Shown here: one piece after another, positions 24,117 through 33,747 of the stretch | Position numbering within the stretch: the first letter of the stretch is position 1 | Layout: each line of letters begins with the position of its first letter | Origin: an uncultured Flavobacteriaceae bacterium | Lineage (GTDB): Bacteria; Bacteroidota; Bacteroidia; Flavobacteriales; Flavobacteriaceae | NCBI GenBank assembly: GCA_938011315.1 | Contig: CALLUG010000035.1 | Span: 62,001-126,000 of the forward strand | DNA length: 64,000 nucleotides | Reading direction: 5' to 3' | Translations under genes and position numbers: made by a program | The notes under the pieces: generated by a model | Told to the model about the DNA's origin: nothing | Seen by the model: only the letters and a program-made list of their open reading frames with translations | Database searches by the model: none

Positions 24117-25730
24117 ATGAAAAAGACAAATCTATTATCTATTTTAATGTTAGCTTTATTGCTAATAACGTCATGCGATAGCGATGATGACCTTAACACA
24201 ACAACAGAAACAACACCAACAACGCCAAACATTGTATTAAATGAAATAGAATACTTAGGTGATAGCGTAGAAATACGAAACAATGGCAATGAAACTGTAG
24301 ACATAAGTGATTTCTTTTTATGTTTAGGACCAACAACTTACAGACAAATAGGTGCTTTACCAGTAGTATCAGGTTCTACAACATTAGAGCCAGGAGCACT
24401 TTTGGTTGTAACTTATGATCAAATAAATTCAGCAGCTGGGCAGATTTCTAATGTGTCAGGTACAGGAGGGTTAGGATTATATATTAATAATTCTGGTTTT
24501 GCTAATGCAGCTAATCTTGTAGATTTTGTACAATGGGGTGCTTCAGGTAGCACAAGAGAAACTACTGCTGTAGAAGCTGGTATTTGGACCGATGGAGAGT
24601 TTGTTCCTGTGGTTAACAATCCAGCAAATAGTATTATTTTTGATGGAATGGGGAATTCTGCTTCAGATTTTTCAGAAACAACAACACCTTCTTTTGGTAC
24701 AGACAACGATGTGGCAACAGCTCCAATGGTTAGATCTGTTGTATTAAATGAGGTAGAGTTTTTAGGAGATCGTGTAGAAATCCTTAATAATGGAAATGTA
24801 GACGTAGACATTAGTGATTACTTTTTGTGTCTTGGTCCTGGAACTTACAGACAGGTAGGAGCTTTACCTGTAGTATCTGGCTCTACAATGTTAGCTCCCG
24901 GTGAGTTTTTGGTAGTAACTTATGACCCAATAAACTCTATGGCAGGACAAATAAACGGTGTTTCTGGAACTGGAGGTTTAGGTCTTTATATTGACAATAC
25001 TGGTTTTGGAGATCCATCTACTATTAGTGATTTCGTACAATGGGGAGATTCAGGTAGTTCAAGAGAAACTACAGCAGTAGCTGCAGGAATTTGGACTATG
25101 GGCGATTTTGTATCTGTTACAAGTACTGCAACAAACAGTATTATATATGACGGAATGGGCGATGAAGCTTCAGATTTTTCTGAAACTACAACACCTTCTT
25201 TTGGTATGGAAAATGGTATGGCATCTCCACCAGCAGCAGTTATATCTTTAATATTAAATGAAATAGAATATTTAGGAGACCGTGTGGAAATTTTTAATAA
25301 TAGTGACGTAGCAGTAGATATTAGTGGATACTTTTTATGCTTAGGTCCAGGAACCTACAGACAAATAGGGAATTTACCAATAGTGTCTGGAAATACTATG
25401 ATGGAACCAGGAGATTTTTTAGTCGTAACTTATGACCAAATAAATACTACTGCGGGACAAATAAATAATGATTCAGGAACTGGAGGTTTAGGGTTATACA
25501 TCAATGCTACTGGTTTTGGAAACCCTGACAATCTTATGGATTTTGTACAATGGGGTGGTTCAGGTAGTGTAAGAGAAACTACAGCAGTAGCCGCAGGAAT
25601 TTGGACTATGGGCGATTTTGTGTCTGTTACAAATACAGCAGCAAACAGTATTGAGTATGACGGGTCGGGAGATACCGCAGCAGATTTTAATGAAACAACT
25701 ATGCCTTCTTTTGGATCGGCAAATCAATAA
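24117..25730 (+). CDS. Lipoprotein with three tandem lamin-tail-like domains
   Basis: A 537-aa surface or secreted lipoprotein. The signal peptide ends LITSC (Cys20), followed by an acidic/Thr-rich linker (DSDDDLNTTTETTPTTP). The rest is three consecutive copies of a ~169-aa beta-rich unit starting near residues 39, 208 and 378. Each unit opens with LNE(I/V)E(Y/F)LGD and VEI.NN, then DIS..(F/Y)FLCLGP.TYRQ, GTGGLGLYI, DFVQWG.SGS.RETTAV and closes (P)SFG. The LNE...VEI.NNG...DIS pattern is that of lamin-tail domains of secreted Bacteroidota proteins. No catalytic domain is visible; adhesion or envelope binding is a guess. It stands alone, with a strong terminator after it. Confidence 0.82.
   Translation: MKKTNLLSILMLALLLITSCDSDDDLNTTTETTPTTPNIVLNEIEYLGDSVEIRNNGNETVDISDFFLCLGPTTYRQIGALPVVSGSTTLEPGALLVVTYDQINSAAGQISNVSGTGGLGLYINNSGFANAANLVDFVQWGASGSTRETTAVEAGIWTDGEFVPVVNNPANSIIFDGMGNSASDFSETTTPSFGTDNDVATAPMVRSVVLNEVEFLGDRVEILNNGNVDVDISDYFLCLGPGTYRQVGALPVVSGSTMLAPGEFLVVTYDPINSMAGQINGVSGTGGLGLYIDNTGFGDPSTISDFVQWGDSGSSRETTAVAAGIWTMGDFVSVTSTATNSIIYDGMGDEASDFSETTTPSFGMENGMASPPAAVISLILNEIEYLGDRVEIFNNSDVAVDISGYFLCLGPGTYRQIGNLPIVSGNTMMEPGDFLVVTYDQINTTAGQINNDSGTGGLGLYINATGFGNPDNLMDFVQWGGSGSVRETTAVAAGIWTMGDFVSVTNTAANSIEYDGSGDTAADFNETTMPSFGSANQ
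24231..25727 (+). repeat. Three tandem ~507-bp coding repeats
   Basis: Equivalent codons recur at 24231, 24738 and 25248, so the period is 507 and 510 bp. Copies 2 and 3 share nearly identical DNA in places, for example a ~60-bp stretch at 25060-25120 against 25570-25630 with about two mismatches, pointing to recent duplication or gene conversion. Confidence 0.85.
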
Positions 25731-25740
25731 GCAGCTAGTT

Positions 25741-25790
25741 TATTATATAAAAAAACCTTGTCTAATTAGACAAGGTTTTTTTATATAATA
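25741..25790. terminator. Rho-independent terminator, 50-bp perfect palindrome
   Basis: Both 25-bp halves are exactly complementary, with core CCTTGTCTAA / TTAGACAAGG flanked by A7 and T7. It lies 11 bp after the lamin-tail gene and can act in both directions. Confidence 0.88.
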
Positions 25791-26027
25791 AAGTTTTATA
25801 TTCTAAATATTGTTGCTTAAAGTATATTGAAAAAATAATCCTGTTTTTCTGAGTTAATATCAATTGTTATTTAAAATGAGTTATAAATGATTTCGAATTT
25901 ATTATGTGTGTAGATGTAATAGAAACGAATTATACAGCCTATTTTGAGTCAAATTGATATAATATAAAACACTTAATTCATTATAAATAAAAGATTATAT
26001 TTTATTTGTTTGAGAAATTAAACATTA
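25791..26027. other. AT-rich spacer, no gene seen
   Basis: About 240 bp of low-complexity AT-rich sequence between the palindromic terminator and the end of the cold-shock-domain gene. I see no reading frame with coding character, no promoter pair and no further strong hairpin. Confidence 0.6.
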
Positions 26028-26486
26028 TTATTCCTTTTTAACACGAACAGCATTCATGCCACGTTGTCCCTTTTCTAGTTCAAAAGAAACCTTGTCGCCT
26101 TCAGCTATTTCATCTAGCAAACCACTAACGTGAGTAAAATATTTTTCTTGATTTTCTGTATCAATGATAAACCCGAATCCTTTTGAAGTATCAAAAAAGG
26201 AGACTTTCCCTTTTCGTATTGGGTCTATATCCTCTTTATCTCCAGGCATTGTTTTTGGAATACTAACTTCAATACTTTCTACATCAACTTTAATTTTTTG
26301 GGAAGGGTCTGGAGGCGTATCTGTTAGGTTTCCATTATAATCAACATATGCAAACTCTATCCCTTTTTTGCCATTTTCTTTCGCTTCTAATTTGCGTGCT
26401 TCCATTTTTTTACGCTTATCCTCTCGTTTTTTTAAACGTTTTTTTTCTTTTTCACTTTTATTAAATGTTTGTTGAGACTTTGCCAT
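26028..26486 (-). CDS. Cold-shock-domain protein with basic N-terminal extension
   Basis: A 152-aa protein with a very Lys/Arg-rich N-terminus (residues 10-40, KEKKRLKKREDKRKKMEARK) and a C-terminal cold-shock domain (residues ~88-152: RKGKVSFFDTSKGFGFI, KYFTHVSGL, GDKVSFELEKGQRGMNAVRV). RNP1 is KGFGFI; RNP2 is YFTHV instead of the usual VFVH. It probably binds RNA or single-stranded DNA and may act at the ribosome or as an RNA chaperone. The linker carries DYNGNLTDTPPDPSQKI, of unknown role. Confidence 0.88.
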   Translation of the reverse strand: MAKSQQTFNKSEKEKKRLKKREDKRKKMEARKLEAKENGKKGIEFAYVDYNGNLTDTPPDPSQKIKVDVESIEVSIPKTMPGDKEDIDPIRKGKVSFFDTSKGFGFIIDTENQEKYFTHVSGLLDEIAEGDKVSFELEKGQRGMNAVRVKKE

Positions 26487-26879
26487 TGATGTTTGTAGTA
26501 TTAAATAAATAATTGCAGTTTAAATTACATAACTAAAATGCCGTGTAAAATTAAGTTAAAAATCGAGAAAATCCTATATTAAAATTGTATTAGTGAATGA
26601 AATCATTGACCCTATGTTGATTTGAATGGGTTGTTTAACTTTGATTCTCATTAGAATGATAAATTTACAAGAGATTTTCGTTATGCTCTAGGTCTTATGC
26701 TTTCAAGTTTATGAATAAAACTAAGCGTTAATAATTCTATTCTTAAATTGAATACTTCCTTAATGTTGTGTAGTAAACGCATAAGTTTTCAGGGAAGTAA
26801 TATGCATGCTTACCTATTCATAGGACTAAAACAAGCACTACAAACTTTATAATAATCTAAAAAAAGATTAAATCATAAA
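26487..26879. other. 393-bp intergenic region without a clear gene
   Basis: The spacer between the cold-shock-domain gene and the DUF4294 gene has no convincing reading frame on either strand. On the plus strand TAACTTTG (26636-26643) matches the -7 consensus, but no -33 TTG is at the right distance and no plus-strand gene follows for 1 kb. A short hairpin AATCT(A7)GATT-like sequence lies near the DUF4294 stop. A small RNA is possible but unsupported. Confidence 0.45.
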
Positions 26880-27575
26880 TTATTTAGTTTTTACAGTGCT
26901 TGTTGTTTTCCATTGCTTTCTTAAATCATAATAATCAAAAGCTATAGCTGGTTTTTGAAATTCTAATCGTCCATCTTGGAAGCCACGTTGTAAAATATCT
27001 TCTATCAAGTAATCTTCTTTAACAGCTATAGGGTTAAACTCCCGTTTTAAAGAAATATCAAAAATACTTGCGGTACTATTAAACCAAAAAGCACGCCAGC
27101 CATTGCGAAGCTCTTTAATAAGTCTAAAGCATGTTTTTCCTGTCTGCCTATGAATAAGCTTAATAAGTATTTGACCTTCTGTACGTGATAAGTTTTTGAG
27201 CTCGTCTGCAAATTCATTTTCTATATACTTTTGCACTTGCTTGGCATACTTTTTTTGCTTTCGTCGTTTGGTTAATAGCAACAAACTATCATTCATAATC
27301 TCTAATCGTTCTGCTGCTAACTTGGCATAGGGATAAACTTTTAGGGTTTTTCGATATAAAATATAATAACGTCGCTTATCTTGTTTTGTCGTAAACTTAA
27401 GCTTTGGTAAAATAACAACTTCGTCTAAATCTATTACAGTTTTAAATATGGAATCGCCTTCTACAATAATATATTGTTTAACTAACGAGTCTTGTTGCTG
27501 CTCTTTTTCTTGAGAAAAAAGTAGCATAGGTAAGCTCATTAAAATAAAAACAACACGTTTGGTGTATTGTGACAT
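26880..27575 (-). CDS. DUF4294 protein, exported
   Basis: A 231-aa protein with an N-terminal signal peptide (VVFILMSLPMLLFSQ). The DUF4294 core is clear: DLDEVVILPKLKF, RRYYILYRKTLKVYPYAKLA, LKNLSRTEGQILIKLIHRQTG (split) and LRNGWRAFWFNSTAS. The family is largely restricted to Bacteroidota, with unknown function and no catalytic motif that I can name. It has its own -7 box and is divergent from the M42 peptidase gene. Confidence 0.85.
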   Translation of the reverse strand: MSQYTKRVVFILMSLPMLLFSQEKEQQQDSLVKQYIIVEGDSIFKTVIDLDEVVILPKLKFTTKQDKRRYYILYRKTLKVYPYAKLAAERLEIMNDSLLLLTKRRKQKKYAKQVQKYIENEFADELKNLSRTEGQILIKLIHRQTGKTCFRLIKELRNGWRAFWFNSTASIFDISLKREFNPIAVKEDYLIEDILQRGFQDGRLEFQKPAIAFDYYDLRKQWKTTSTVKTK

Positions 27576-27592
27576 TATACTTAAATTTAATT

Positions 27593-27600
27593 CAAAATTA
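27593..27600 (-). promoter_or_regulatory. -7 element upstream of the DUF4294 gene
   Basis: TAATTTTG on the minus strand matches TAnnTTTG exactly and lies 17 bp before the ATG. No -33 TTG is seen at standard spacing. Confidence 0.4.
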
Positions 27601-27668
27601 CTAATTAACTATTCGCTAACAGTAAAGTTAATGCGATAATTGTTATTTTTATACCAAATTTAAAATAA

Positions 27669-28757
27669 ATGGCTAAAAAAAATATCATTAATAAAAAGTC
27701 AATGACTTTTTTAGAAAAATACCTAAACAATGCCGCACCTACAGGTTACGAATGGAATGGGCAAAAAATATGGATGAATTATCTAAAACCTTATGTAGAT
27801 GAATTTATTACAGATACTTATGGTACTGCCGTTGGCGTTATTAACCCAAAAGCAAAATATAAAGTTGTTATAGAGGGACATGCCGATGAAATTTCGTGGT
27901 ATGTCAACTACATTTCAGACGATGGATTGATTTATGTTATACGAAACGGAGGTAGCGACCACCAAATAGCACCAAGTAAAATTGTAAATATACATACCAA
28001 AAATGGCATTGTAAAAGGTGTTTTTGGTTGGCCAGCAATACACACACGCAGCCGTGCAAAAGAAGAGCCGCCAAAACCAGATAATATTTTTATTGATACA
28101 GGTTGTAAAACAAAGGAAGAAGTAGAAGCACTAGGGGTACACGTAGGCTGTGTTATTACTTACCCAGATGAGTTTCACATATTAAACAAAAATAATTTTG
28201 TATGTCGAGCTCTAGATAATAGAATGGGTGGGTTTATGATTGCCGAAGTCGCACGATTAATTCACGAAAACAAAGACAAACTCCCTTTTGGACTATATAT
28301 TACAAATTCTGTGCAAGAAGAAATTGGTTTGCGTGGCGCACAAATGATAACTGAAACTATTAAGCCCAATGTTGCTATCGTAACCGATGTGACCCACGAT
28401 ACTACAACGCCTATGATTAACAAAAAAATACAAGGACATGCTGAAATAGGAAAAGGACCAGTTATAGCCTATGCTCCAGCGGTACAACAAAAATTAAGAG
28501 ATTTAATTACAAGCACTGCAGAGGAGAAAAAAATTCCTTTCCAACGTGCAGCACTATCTCGTGCAACGGGTACAGACACTGATGCCTTTGCTTATAGTAA
28601 TGGCGGTGTTGCTAGTGCGTTAATATCTTTACCGTTACGCTATATGCATACTACAGTAGAAACCGTACACAAAGACGATGTCGAGAATGTTATACGTATG
28701 ATTTATGAAACTCTTTTAAAAATAAAAAGTGGAGATACTTTTAGCTATTTTAGTTAA
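27669..28757 (+). CDS. M42-family metallopeptidase (aminopeptidase)
   Basis: A 362-aa cytosolic peptidase of the M42 glutamyl/tetrahedral aminopeptidase family. Recognisable motifs are VVIEGHADEIS (metal ligand His71), CRALDNRMGGF (bridging Asp), TNSVQEEIGLRGA (catalytic Glu pair), VTDVTHDT (metal-binding Asp) and ALSRATGTDTDAF near the C-terminus with LRYMHTTVETVH (last His ligand). All expected metal-site residues are present. It starts a run of rightward genes and is followed by its own terminator. Confidence 0.92.
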   Translation: MAKKNIINKKSMTFLEKYLNNAAPTGYEWNGQKIWMNYLKPYVDEFITDTYGTAVGVINPKAKYKVVIEGHADEISWYVNYISDDGLIYVIRNGGSDHQIAPSKIVNIHTKNGIVKGVFGWPAIHTRSRAKEEPPKPDNIFIDTGCKTKEEVEALGVHVGCVITYPDEFHILNKNNFVCRALDNRMGGFMIAEVARLIHENKDKLPFGLYITNSVQEEIGLRGAQMITETIKPNVAIVTDVTHDTTTPMINKKIQGHAEIGKGPVIAYAPAVQQKLRDLITSTAEEKKIPFQRAALSRATGTDTDAFAYSNGGVASALISLPLRYMHTTVETVHKDDVENVIRMIYETLLKIKSGDTFSYFS

Positions 28758-28777
28758 AACTATCCAAATGCAACATT

Positions 28778-28812
28778 AAAACGTCTAAGCGTCCTAAGTG
28801 CTTAGATGTTTT
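28778..28812 (+). terminator. Rho-independent terminator after the M42 peptidase
   Basis: A 13-bp stem (AAAACGTCTAAGC / GCTTAGATGTTTT, one G-U pair) with a 9-nt loop lies 20 bp after the stop and just before the Nudix gene. Confidence 0.75.
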
Positions 28813-28822
28813 ATTATATTAT

Positions 28823-29383
28823 ATGGGTGAGTATATTGATATTGTTACTAAAACAGGAATTTTTACAGGAAAAATAGCCTTAAAGCAAGACGCACATAAA
28901 AATGGCTGGTATCACAATACCGTTCATCTTTGGTTATACACCCAAGACGGAAAAGTGCTTTTACAACAGCGTTCCCACAAAAAAACAATTTACCCTTTAC
29001 TATGGGATGTTTCTGTAGCGGGACATATTGCAGCAGGCGAGTCGTTTACTGATGCTGCTGTGCGCGAAGCAAAAGAAGAAATAGGGCTAGACTTACAACC
29101 AAGCAACCTAACAAAAATAAAAACACAAAGGCATGAATCATCTTATGCCAATGGAGGTATTAGAGATTACGAGTTTCATCATGTTTATATTGCAGAGTTA
29201 AAGGTAAATCTAACCCAACTAAACCCACAAAAAAACGAAGTAGAAGCCTTAAAGTTAGTAAGCTATAAGCAGTTTGAACTTCTTTTACAGTACAGCGAAG
29301 CTAACAAGCATTTTATAGCTAGCAATACAAAATATTACAACTTTGTTATTAAAACCATTAAAAATCATATGAATATTATATGA
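28823..29383 (+). CDS. Nudix hydrolase (IDI-like)
   Basis: A 186-aa protein with a complete Nudix box at residues 67-89 (GHIAAGESF...REAKEEIGL). The surrounding sequence (WYHNTVHLWLYTQDGKVLLQQRS, WDVSVAGHIAAGE) is that of the isopentenyl-diphosphate-isomerase-like Nudix branch, which includes nucleotide-sugar and other diphosphate hydrolases; the exact substrate cannot be read from sequence. The stop overlaps the start of the PrsW-like gene by 4 bp (ATGA), so the two are translationally coupled. Confidence 0.88.
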   Translation: MGEYIDIVTKTGIFTGKIALKQDAHKNGWYHNTVHLWLYTQDGKVLLQQRSHKKTIYPLLWDVSVAGHIAAGESFTDAAVREAKEEIGLDLQPSNLTKIKTQRHESSYANGGIRDYEFHHVYIAELKVNLTQLNPQKNEVEALKLVSYKQFELLLQYSEANKHFIASNTKYYNFVIKTIKNHMNII

Positions 29384-30066
29384 ATTTATTTCTTCTAGTT
29401 TCGGCAATACTCCCCGTTGCAATAATTCTTTTATACATCTATACCCAAGACAAGTACGAAAAAGAACCTTTAGCATTTTTGTGTTATAATTTTTTATTAG
29501 GTGCCGTAGTGAGTGTTGTTTTAACGTTAGTTATTTCCATTTTAATATTCGATAACATTTTTTTGCTGCAAGACAAACACAATATATTTGAGCAGTTTAC
29601 TAAAGCTTTTATAGTCGTTGCCTTTACTGAGGAGTTTAGCAAATACATTATTGTACGTTACTATGCACAGCCCAAAAAAGATTTTAACGAACCTTTTGAT
29701 GGTATTGTATATGCCGTAATGGTATCTATGGGTTTTGCAGCTACAGAAAATATTTTATATGTTGTTAGTGGTGGGGGATATCAGGTTGCTTTAATACGTG
29801 CTTTTACAGCAGTTCCTGCTCATGCAACTTTTGCGATTTTAATGGGCTACTTTATGGGGAAAGCTAAATTTTCAAACAATCGATTGGTCTTAAATTTAAC
29901 TGGATTGTTACTAGCAGTAGTGTTTCATGGTCTATACGATTTTTTCCTGTTTATAGACTTTATTCCAGGCTTATCTGTAGGTGCTTTTGCTTCTCTAGTT
30001 ATTGCAATTTTACTATCCTGTAAAGCCATCCAATTACATCAAAAAAATTCTAATTTTAAAGCCTAG
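29380..30066 (+). CDS. PrsW-family intramembrane metalloprotease
   Basis: A 228-aa membrane protein with about seven helices and the PrsW motifs: YTQDKYEKEP after the first helix, FTEEFSKYIIV (Glu pair), GFAATENILYV, VPAHATFAILMGYFMG and VVFHGLYDFFLF. The conserved Glu and His residues needed for metal binding in this CPBP-related family are present. In Bacillus, PrsW starts cleavage of an anti-sigma factor; the target here is unknown. Its coupling to the Nudix gene is not explained. Confidence 0.88.
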   Translation: MNLFLLVSAILPVAIILLYIYTQDKYEKEPLAFLCYNFLLGAVVSVVLTLVISILIFDNIFLLQDKHNIFEQFTKAFIVVAFTEEFSKYIIVRYYAQPKKDFNEPFDGIVYAVMVSMGFAATENILYVVSGGGYQVALIRAFTAVPAHATFAILMGYFMGKAKFSNNRLVLNLTGLLLAVVFHGLYDFFLFIDFIPGLSVGAFASLVIAILLSCKAIQLHQKNSNFKA

Positions 30067-30109
30067 TCATTAATATTTTTTACCTTTAACTTTTTTTAAA
30101 CCCACTTCT

Positions 30110-30595
30110 ATGAGTGATACCTATAAAGCAAAAGTCAATAATTCTTTCGAATTTGAAATAACAAAAACAGATTGCCTAGAATTAGATGCTATAAAACCTA
30201 GCAAAACAACCTATCATGTCCTTCAAGATAATACCTCATACAATGCTAAAATAATAGGAGTTAATCTAGCCAAGCGTAGCTATACCGTTTTAGTAAACGA
30301 AATAAGCTACGAGGTCGCTATTACCAACGCCTTAGACCATTTAATTAAAGAAATGGGATTTGAAGTTGGAATTGCAAAAAAAATAAATCATATTAAAGCA
30401 CCAATGCCAGGGCTTATATTAGACATTTCTGTTAGTGAAGGGCAAGAAATACAAGAAAATAGTCCATTATTAATTTTGGAAGCTATGAAAATGGAAAACA
30501 GTATCGTTTCGCCTAGGCATGGTGTTATCAAATCCATTTCTGTAAATAAAGGAGATGCCGTAGACAAAAATCAATTATTAATCGAGTTTGAATAA
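30110..30595 (+). CDS. Biotin carboxyl carrier protein of acyl-CoA carboxylase
   Basis: A 161-aa biotin carrier. The C-terminal biotinyl domain (residues ~93-161) contains the biotinylation site EAMKMEN with Lys127 and the flanking KAPMPGLILDI. The N-terminal 90 residues form a separate beta-rich segment found in the freestanding carriers of Bacteroidota propionyl/methylmalonyl-type carboxylases. It lies 2 bp upstream of the biotin carboxylase gene, and the carboxyltransferase follows, completing a three-subunit enzyme. Confidence 0.92.
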   Translation: MSDTYKAKVNNSFEFEITKTDCLELDAIKPSKTTYHVLQDNTSYNAKIIGVNLAKRSYTVLVNEISYEVAITNALDHLIKEMGFEVGIAKKINHIKAPMPGLILDISVSEGQEIQENSPLLILEAMKMENSIVSPRHGVIKSISVNKGDAVDKNQLLIEFE

Positions 30596-30597
30596 TT

Positions 30598-32040
30598 ATG
30601 AAAAAACTACTAGTCGCAAATAGAGGAGAAATTGCAATTCGTGTTATGCGCACTGCAAAAAAAATGGGGATTAAAACTGTAGCTGTTTTTTCTGAAGCAG
30701 ATAGAAATGCACCACATGTAAGATACGCAGATCAAGCGGTTTGTATTGGTAAAGCAGCTTCCAGTGAATCTTACTTATTAGGATCAAAAATAATTGAAGT
30801 TGCAAAACAACTTGAAGTAGATGCTATACATCCTGGATATGGCTTTTTAAGTGAAAATGCCGATTTTGCTCAAGAAGTAACTAAAAATAATATCATATTT
30901 ATTGGACCAAAACCAGAGGCTATTAGAGTTATGGGAAGTAAGCTTGCTGCAAAAGAAGCCGTGAAAGCTTACAATATTCCTATGGTTCCTGGCATAGACA
31001 AAGCCATTACTGATATTGATAAAGCAAAAACTATAGCCAAAGAGATTGGATTTCCAATCCTAATAAAAGCCTCTGCAGGAGGTGGCGGAAAAGGAATGCG
31101 AGTCGTAGAAAAAGAACAAGAACTAGAAGCACAAATGAACCGTGCTATTAGCGAAGCCACCTCGGCATTTGGTGATGGCTCTGTATTTATAGAAAAATAC
31201 GTTGCCTCCCCTAGGCATATAGAAATACAAGTTATGGCAGATGCACACGGCAATATAATACATCTTTTTGAGAGAGAGTGTAGCATTCAACGTCGTCATC
31301 AAAAAGTAATAGAAGAAGCACCCTCTACTATATTAACTCCAAGCCTAAGAGACGCTATGGGTACTGCAGCAATAAAAGTAGCAAAAGCCTGTAACTATTT
31401 AGGAGCAGGTACCGTAGAGTTTTTATTGGATGACAATAACAATTTCTACTTTTTAGAAATGAATACACGGCTACAAGTAGAGCATCCTGTTACCGAAATA
31501 ATATCGGGAGTAGATTTGGTAGAGCTACAAATACGCGTGGCGCGTGGTGAGCCTTTAGCAATAACACAAAACGACTTGAGTATAAAGGGGCACGCTCTAG
31601 AACTACGCGTATACGCCGAAGACCCATTAAACAATTTTTTACCTAGTGTAGGTCGGCTAGACACTTATCAACTTCCTGAAGGGAAAGGAATTCGAGTAGA
31701 TAATGGGTTTGAGCAAGGAATGGATATTCCTATTTATTACGACCCTATGTTATCCAAGTTAATAACGTTTGGAAATACGCGAGAAGAAGCAATTCAGCTT
31801 ATGAAATACGCTATTGATAACTACAAAATAGAAGGGATACAAACCACATTAGCATTCGGAAAATTTGTTTGCGAACATGACGCTTTTGTGTCTGGTCACT
31901 TTGATACGCATTTTGTTAAAAAATATTATATCCCAGAGCATATAACACAACAACAAGAAAAAGAAGCACATATCGCTGCTTTAATTGCTGTAAAACAATA
32001 CTTAAACGACATTAATATTACACAATTACCACAAAACTAA
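30598..32040 (+). CDS. accC: Biotin carboxylase subunit of acyl-CoA carboxylase
   Basis: The 480-aa ATP-grasp enzyme carboxylates biotin with bicarbonate and ATP. It shows MKKLLVANRGEIAIRVMRTA at the N-terminus, the glycine-rich ATP loop ASAGGGGKGMRVV, ERECSIQRRHQK, EMNTRLQVEHPVTE and the C-terminal EDPLNNFLPSVG. The carrier and carboxyltransferase are encoded on either side. The carboxyltransferase is of the single-chain propionyl-CoA type rather than separate AccA/AccD, so this subunit probably serves propionyl-CoA (or a related acyl-CoA) carboxylation, not the main acetyl-CoA carboxylase. Confidence 0.94.
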   Translation: MKKLLVANRGEIAIRVMRTAKKMGIKTVAVFSEADRNAPHVRYADQAVCIGKAASSESYLLGSKIIEVAKQLEVDAIHPGYGFLSENADFAQEVTKNNIIFIGPKPEAIRVMGSKLAAKEAVKAYNIPMVPGIDKAITDIDKAKTIAKEIGFPILIKASAGGGGKGMRVVEKEQELEAQMNRAISEATSAFGDGSVFIEKYVASPRHIEIQVMADAHGNIIHLFERECSIQRRHQKVIEEAPSTILTPSLRDAMGTAAIKVAKACNYLGAGTVEFLLDDNNNFYFLEMNTRLQVEHPVTEIISGVDLVELQIRVARGEPLAITQNDLSIKGHALELRVYAEDPLNNFLPSVGRLDTYQLPEGKGIRVDNGFEQGMDIPIYYDPMLSKLITFGNTREEAIQLMKYAIDNYKIEGIQTTLAFGKFVCEHDAFVSGHFDTHFVKKYYIPEHITQQQEKEAHIAALIAVKQYLNDINITQLPQN

Positions 32041-32101
32041 CACAGCCTGTATATGTGGTTTAAAATACAAACGACACAATACACTATAAACTATAGCTCA
32101 T

Positions 32102-33643
32102 ATGGAATCTAAAATAAAAAGCCTTAACGATAAACTAGCCAAAGCTTACCTAGGCGGTGGCGAAACCCGTATAAAAAAACAACACGAAAAGAAAAAACTA
32201 ACAGCAAGAGAACGTATTAACTACCTACTAGACGACCACTCGTTTGAAGAAATTGGAGCTTTAGTAACTCACCGTACTAAAGATTTTGGTATGGATAAAC
32301 AAGTGTTTTATGGCGATGGTGTTATTACGGGTTACGGTACTATACAACAACGATTAGTGTATGTCTTTGCACAAGATTTTACTGTTTTTGGAGGCTCACT
32401 CTCCGAAACCCATGCCGAAAAAATTTGCAAAATTATGGACCTCGCTCTCAAAGTTGGAGCACCTTTAATAGGCTTAAATGATTCTGGCGGTGCGCGTATT
32501 CAAGAAGGGGTACGATCACTCGGAGGCTATGCCGATATTTTTTATAAAAACGTACAAGCCTCTGGTGTAATTCCTCAAATATCTGGAATTATGGGCCCCT
32601 GTGCTGGTGGTGCTGTGTACTCTCCTGCTATGACAGATTTTACACTTATGGTAGAAGATTCGAGTTATATGTTTGTTACAGGACCTAATGTTGTAAAAAC
32701 AGTAACCAACGAAGAAGTAACTTCTGAAGAACTTGGAGGTGCAAGTACACACGCTACAAAATCTGGAGTCGCACACAAAACTTCTACCAATGATGTTGCC
32801 TGCCTAGAAGATATAAAAACATTATTAAGCTACTTACCTCAAAGTAATAAAGAAACAACAGCACAATTACCTTACACGCTCTCTAACGAAATAAGAGAAT
32901 CATTATCTAGTATTATTCCAGATAATGCTAATAAACCTTACGATATGCACGAGGTCATCTCGGGGATTATTGACGACAATTCTTTTTATGAAATTCATAA
33001 GGATTATGCCGAAAATATTATTGTTGGTTTTGCCCGTCTTGGTGGACGCAGTATTGGTATTGTTGCTAATCAACCTCTGTTTTTAGCAGGTGTACTCGAT
33101 GTTAATAGCTCTAAAAAAGCAGCACGCTTTGTTCGTTTTTGCGATTGCTTTAATATTCCGTTATTAGTATTAGAGGATGTTCCTGGATTTTTACCAGGAA
33201 CAGATCAGGAATGGAATGGCATTATTGTACACGGCGCAAAATTACTATATGCCTTAAGCGAAGCTACTGTACCGCGTATTACTGTAATTACTCGTAAGGC
33301 TTATGGAGGTGCCTACGACGTTATGAACTCTAAGCATATTGGTGCTGACTTAAACTATGCTTGGCCTAGCGCCGAAATTGCTGTTATGGGCGCTAAAGGT
33401 GCTGCCGAAATCATTTTTAAACGCGATATCCAATCGGCAGAAAATCCAGAAGAAAAATGGAAAGAAAAAGAAGCTGAATATGCAGACTTATTTGCAAACC
33501 CCTATAGTGCTGCAGAGCGTGGTTTTATAGACGAAGTTATTTTGCCAAAACACACACGTCGCAAGTTAATTAAAGCCTTTGCATCATTAGAAAAAAAAGA
33601 AATGAATCTTCCAAAACGCAAGCATGGAAATATCCCATTGTAA
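32102..33643 (+). CDS. pccB: Acyl-CoA carboxylase carboxyltransferase, propionyl-CoA carboxylase beta type
   Basis: A 513-aa carboxyltransferase with both crotonase-like halves in one chain. The N-half has [31 protein letters not shown] and [13 protein letters not shown]; the C-half has [19 protein letters not shown] and [16 protein letters not shown]. These are hallmarks of the PccB/MmdA family. With the carrier and biotin carboxylase just upstream it should form propionyl-CoA carboxylase, making methylmalonyl-CoA from odd-chain or branched amino-acid breakdown. Acetyl-CoA or methylcrotonyl-CoA activity cannot be excluded from sequence. Confidence 0.92.
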   Translation: MESKIKSLNDKLAKAYLGGGETRIKKQHEKKKLTARERINYLLDDHSFEEIGALVTHRTKDFGMDKQVFYGDGVITGYGTIQQRLVYVFAQDFTVFGGSLSETHAEKICKIMDLALKVGAPLIGLNDSGGARIQEGVRSLGGYADIFYKNVQASGVIPQISGIMGPCAGGAVYSPAMTDFTLMVEDSSYMFVTGPNVVKTVTNEEVTSEELGGASTHATKSGVAHKTSTNDVACLEDIKTLLSYLPQSNKETTAQLPYTLSNEIRESLSSIIPDNANKPYDMHEVISGIIDDNSFYEIHKDYAENIIVGFARLGGRSIGIVANQPLFLAGVLDVNSSKKAARFVRFCDCFNIPLLVLEDVPGFLPGTDQEWNGIIVHGAKLLYALSEATVPRITVITRKAYGGAYDVMNSKHIGADLNYAWPSAEIAVMGAKGAAEIIFKRDIQSAENPEEKWKEKEAEYADLFANPYSAAERGFIDEVILPKHTRRKLIKAFASLEKKEMNLPKRKHGNIPL

Positions 33644-33747
33644 TTAAAAAATACTTTTAGCAACTTACAAAAACCCAACTCTCTATAATCTAAACTTTAA
33701 ATCATTTTATTATTTATAAACTGCTTTAGCAAAAAAAAATTATATCA

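Noticed and set aside
24231..25727. Repeats considered as a possible CRISPR-like or mobile array
   Set aside because: The ~507-bp units are in-frame protein domains of one open reading frame, without spacers or short direct repeats.
26636..26643. TAACTTTG as promoter of a plus-strand small RNA
   Set aside because: It lacks a -33 element at the right distance and no terminator follows on the plus strand, so a single box is not enough.
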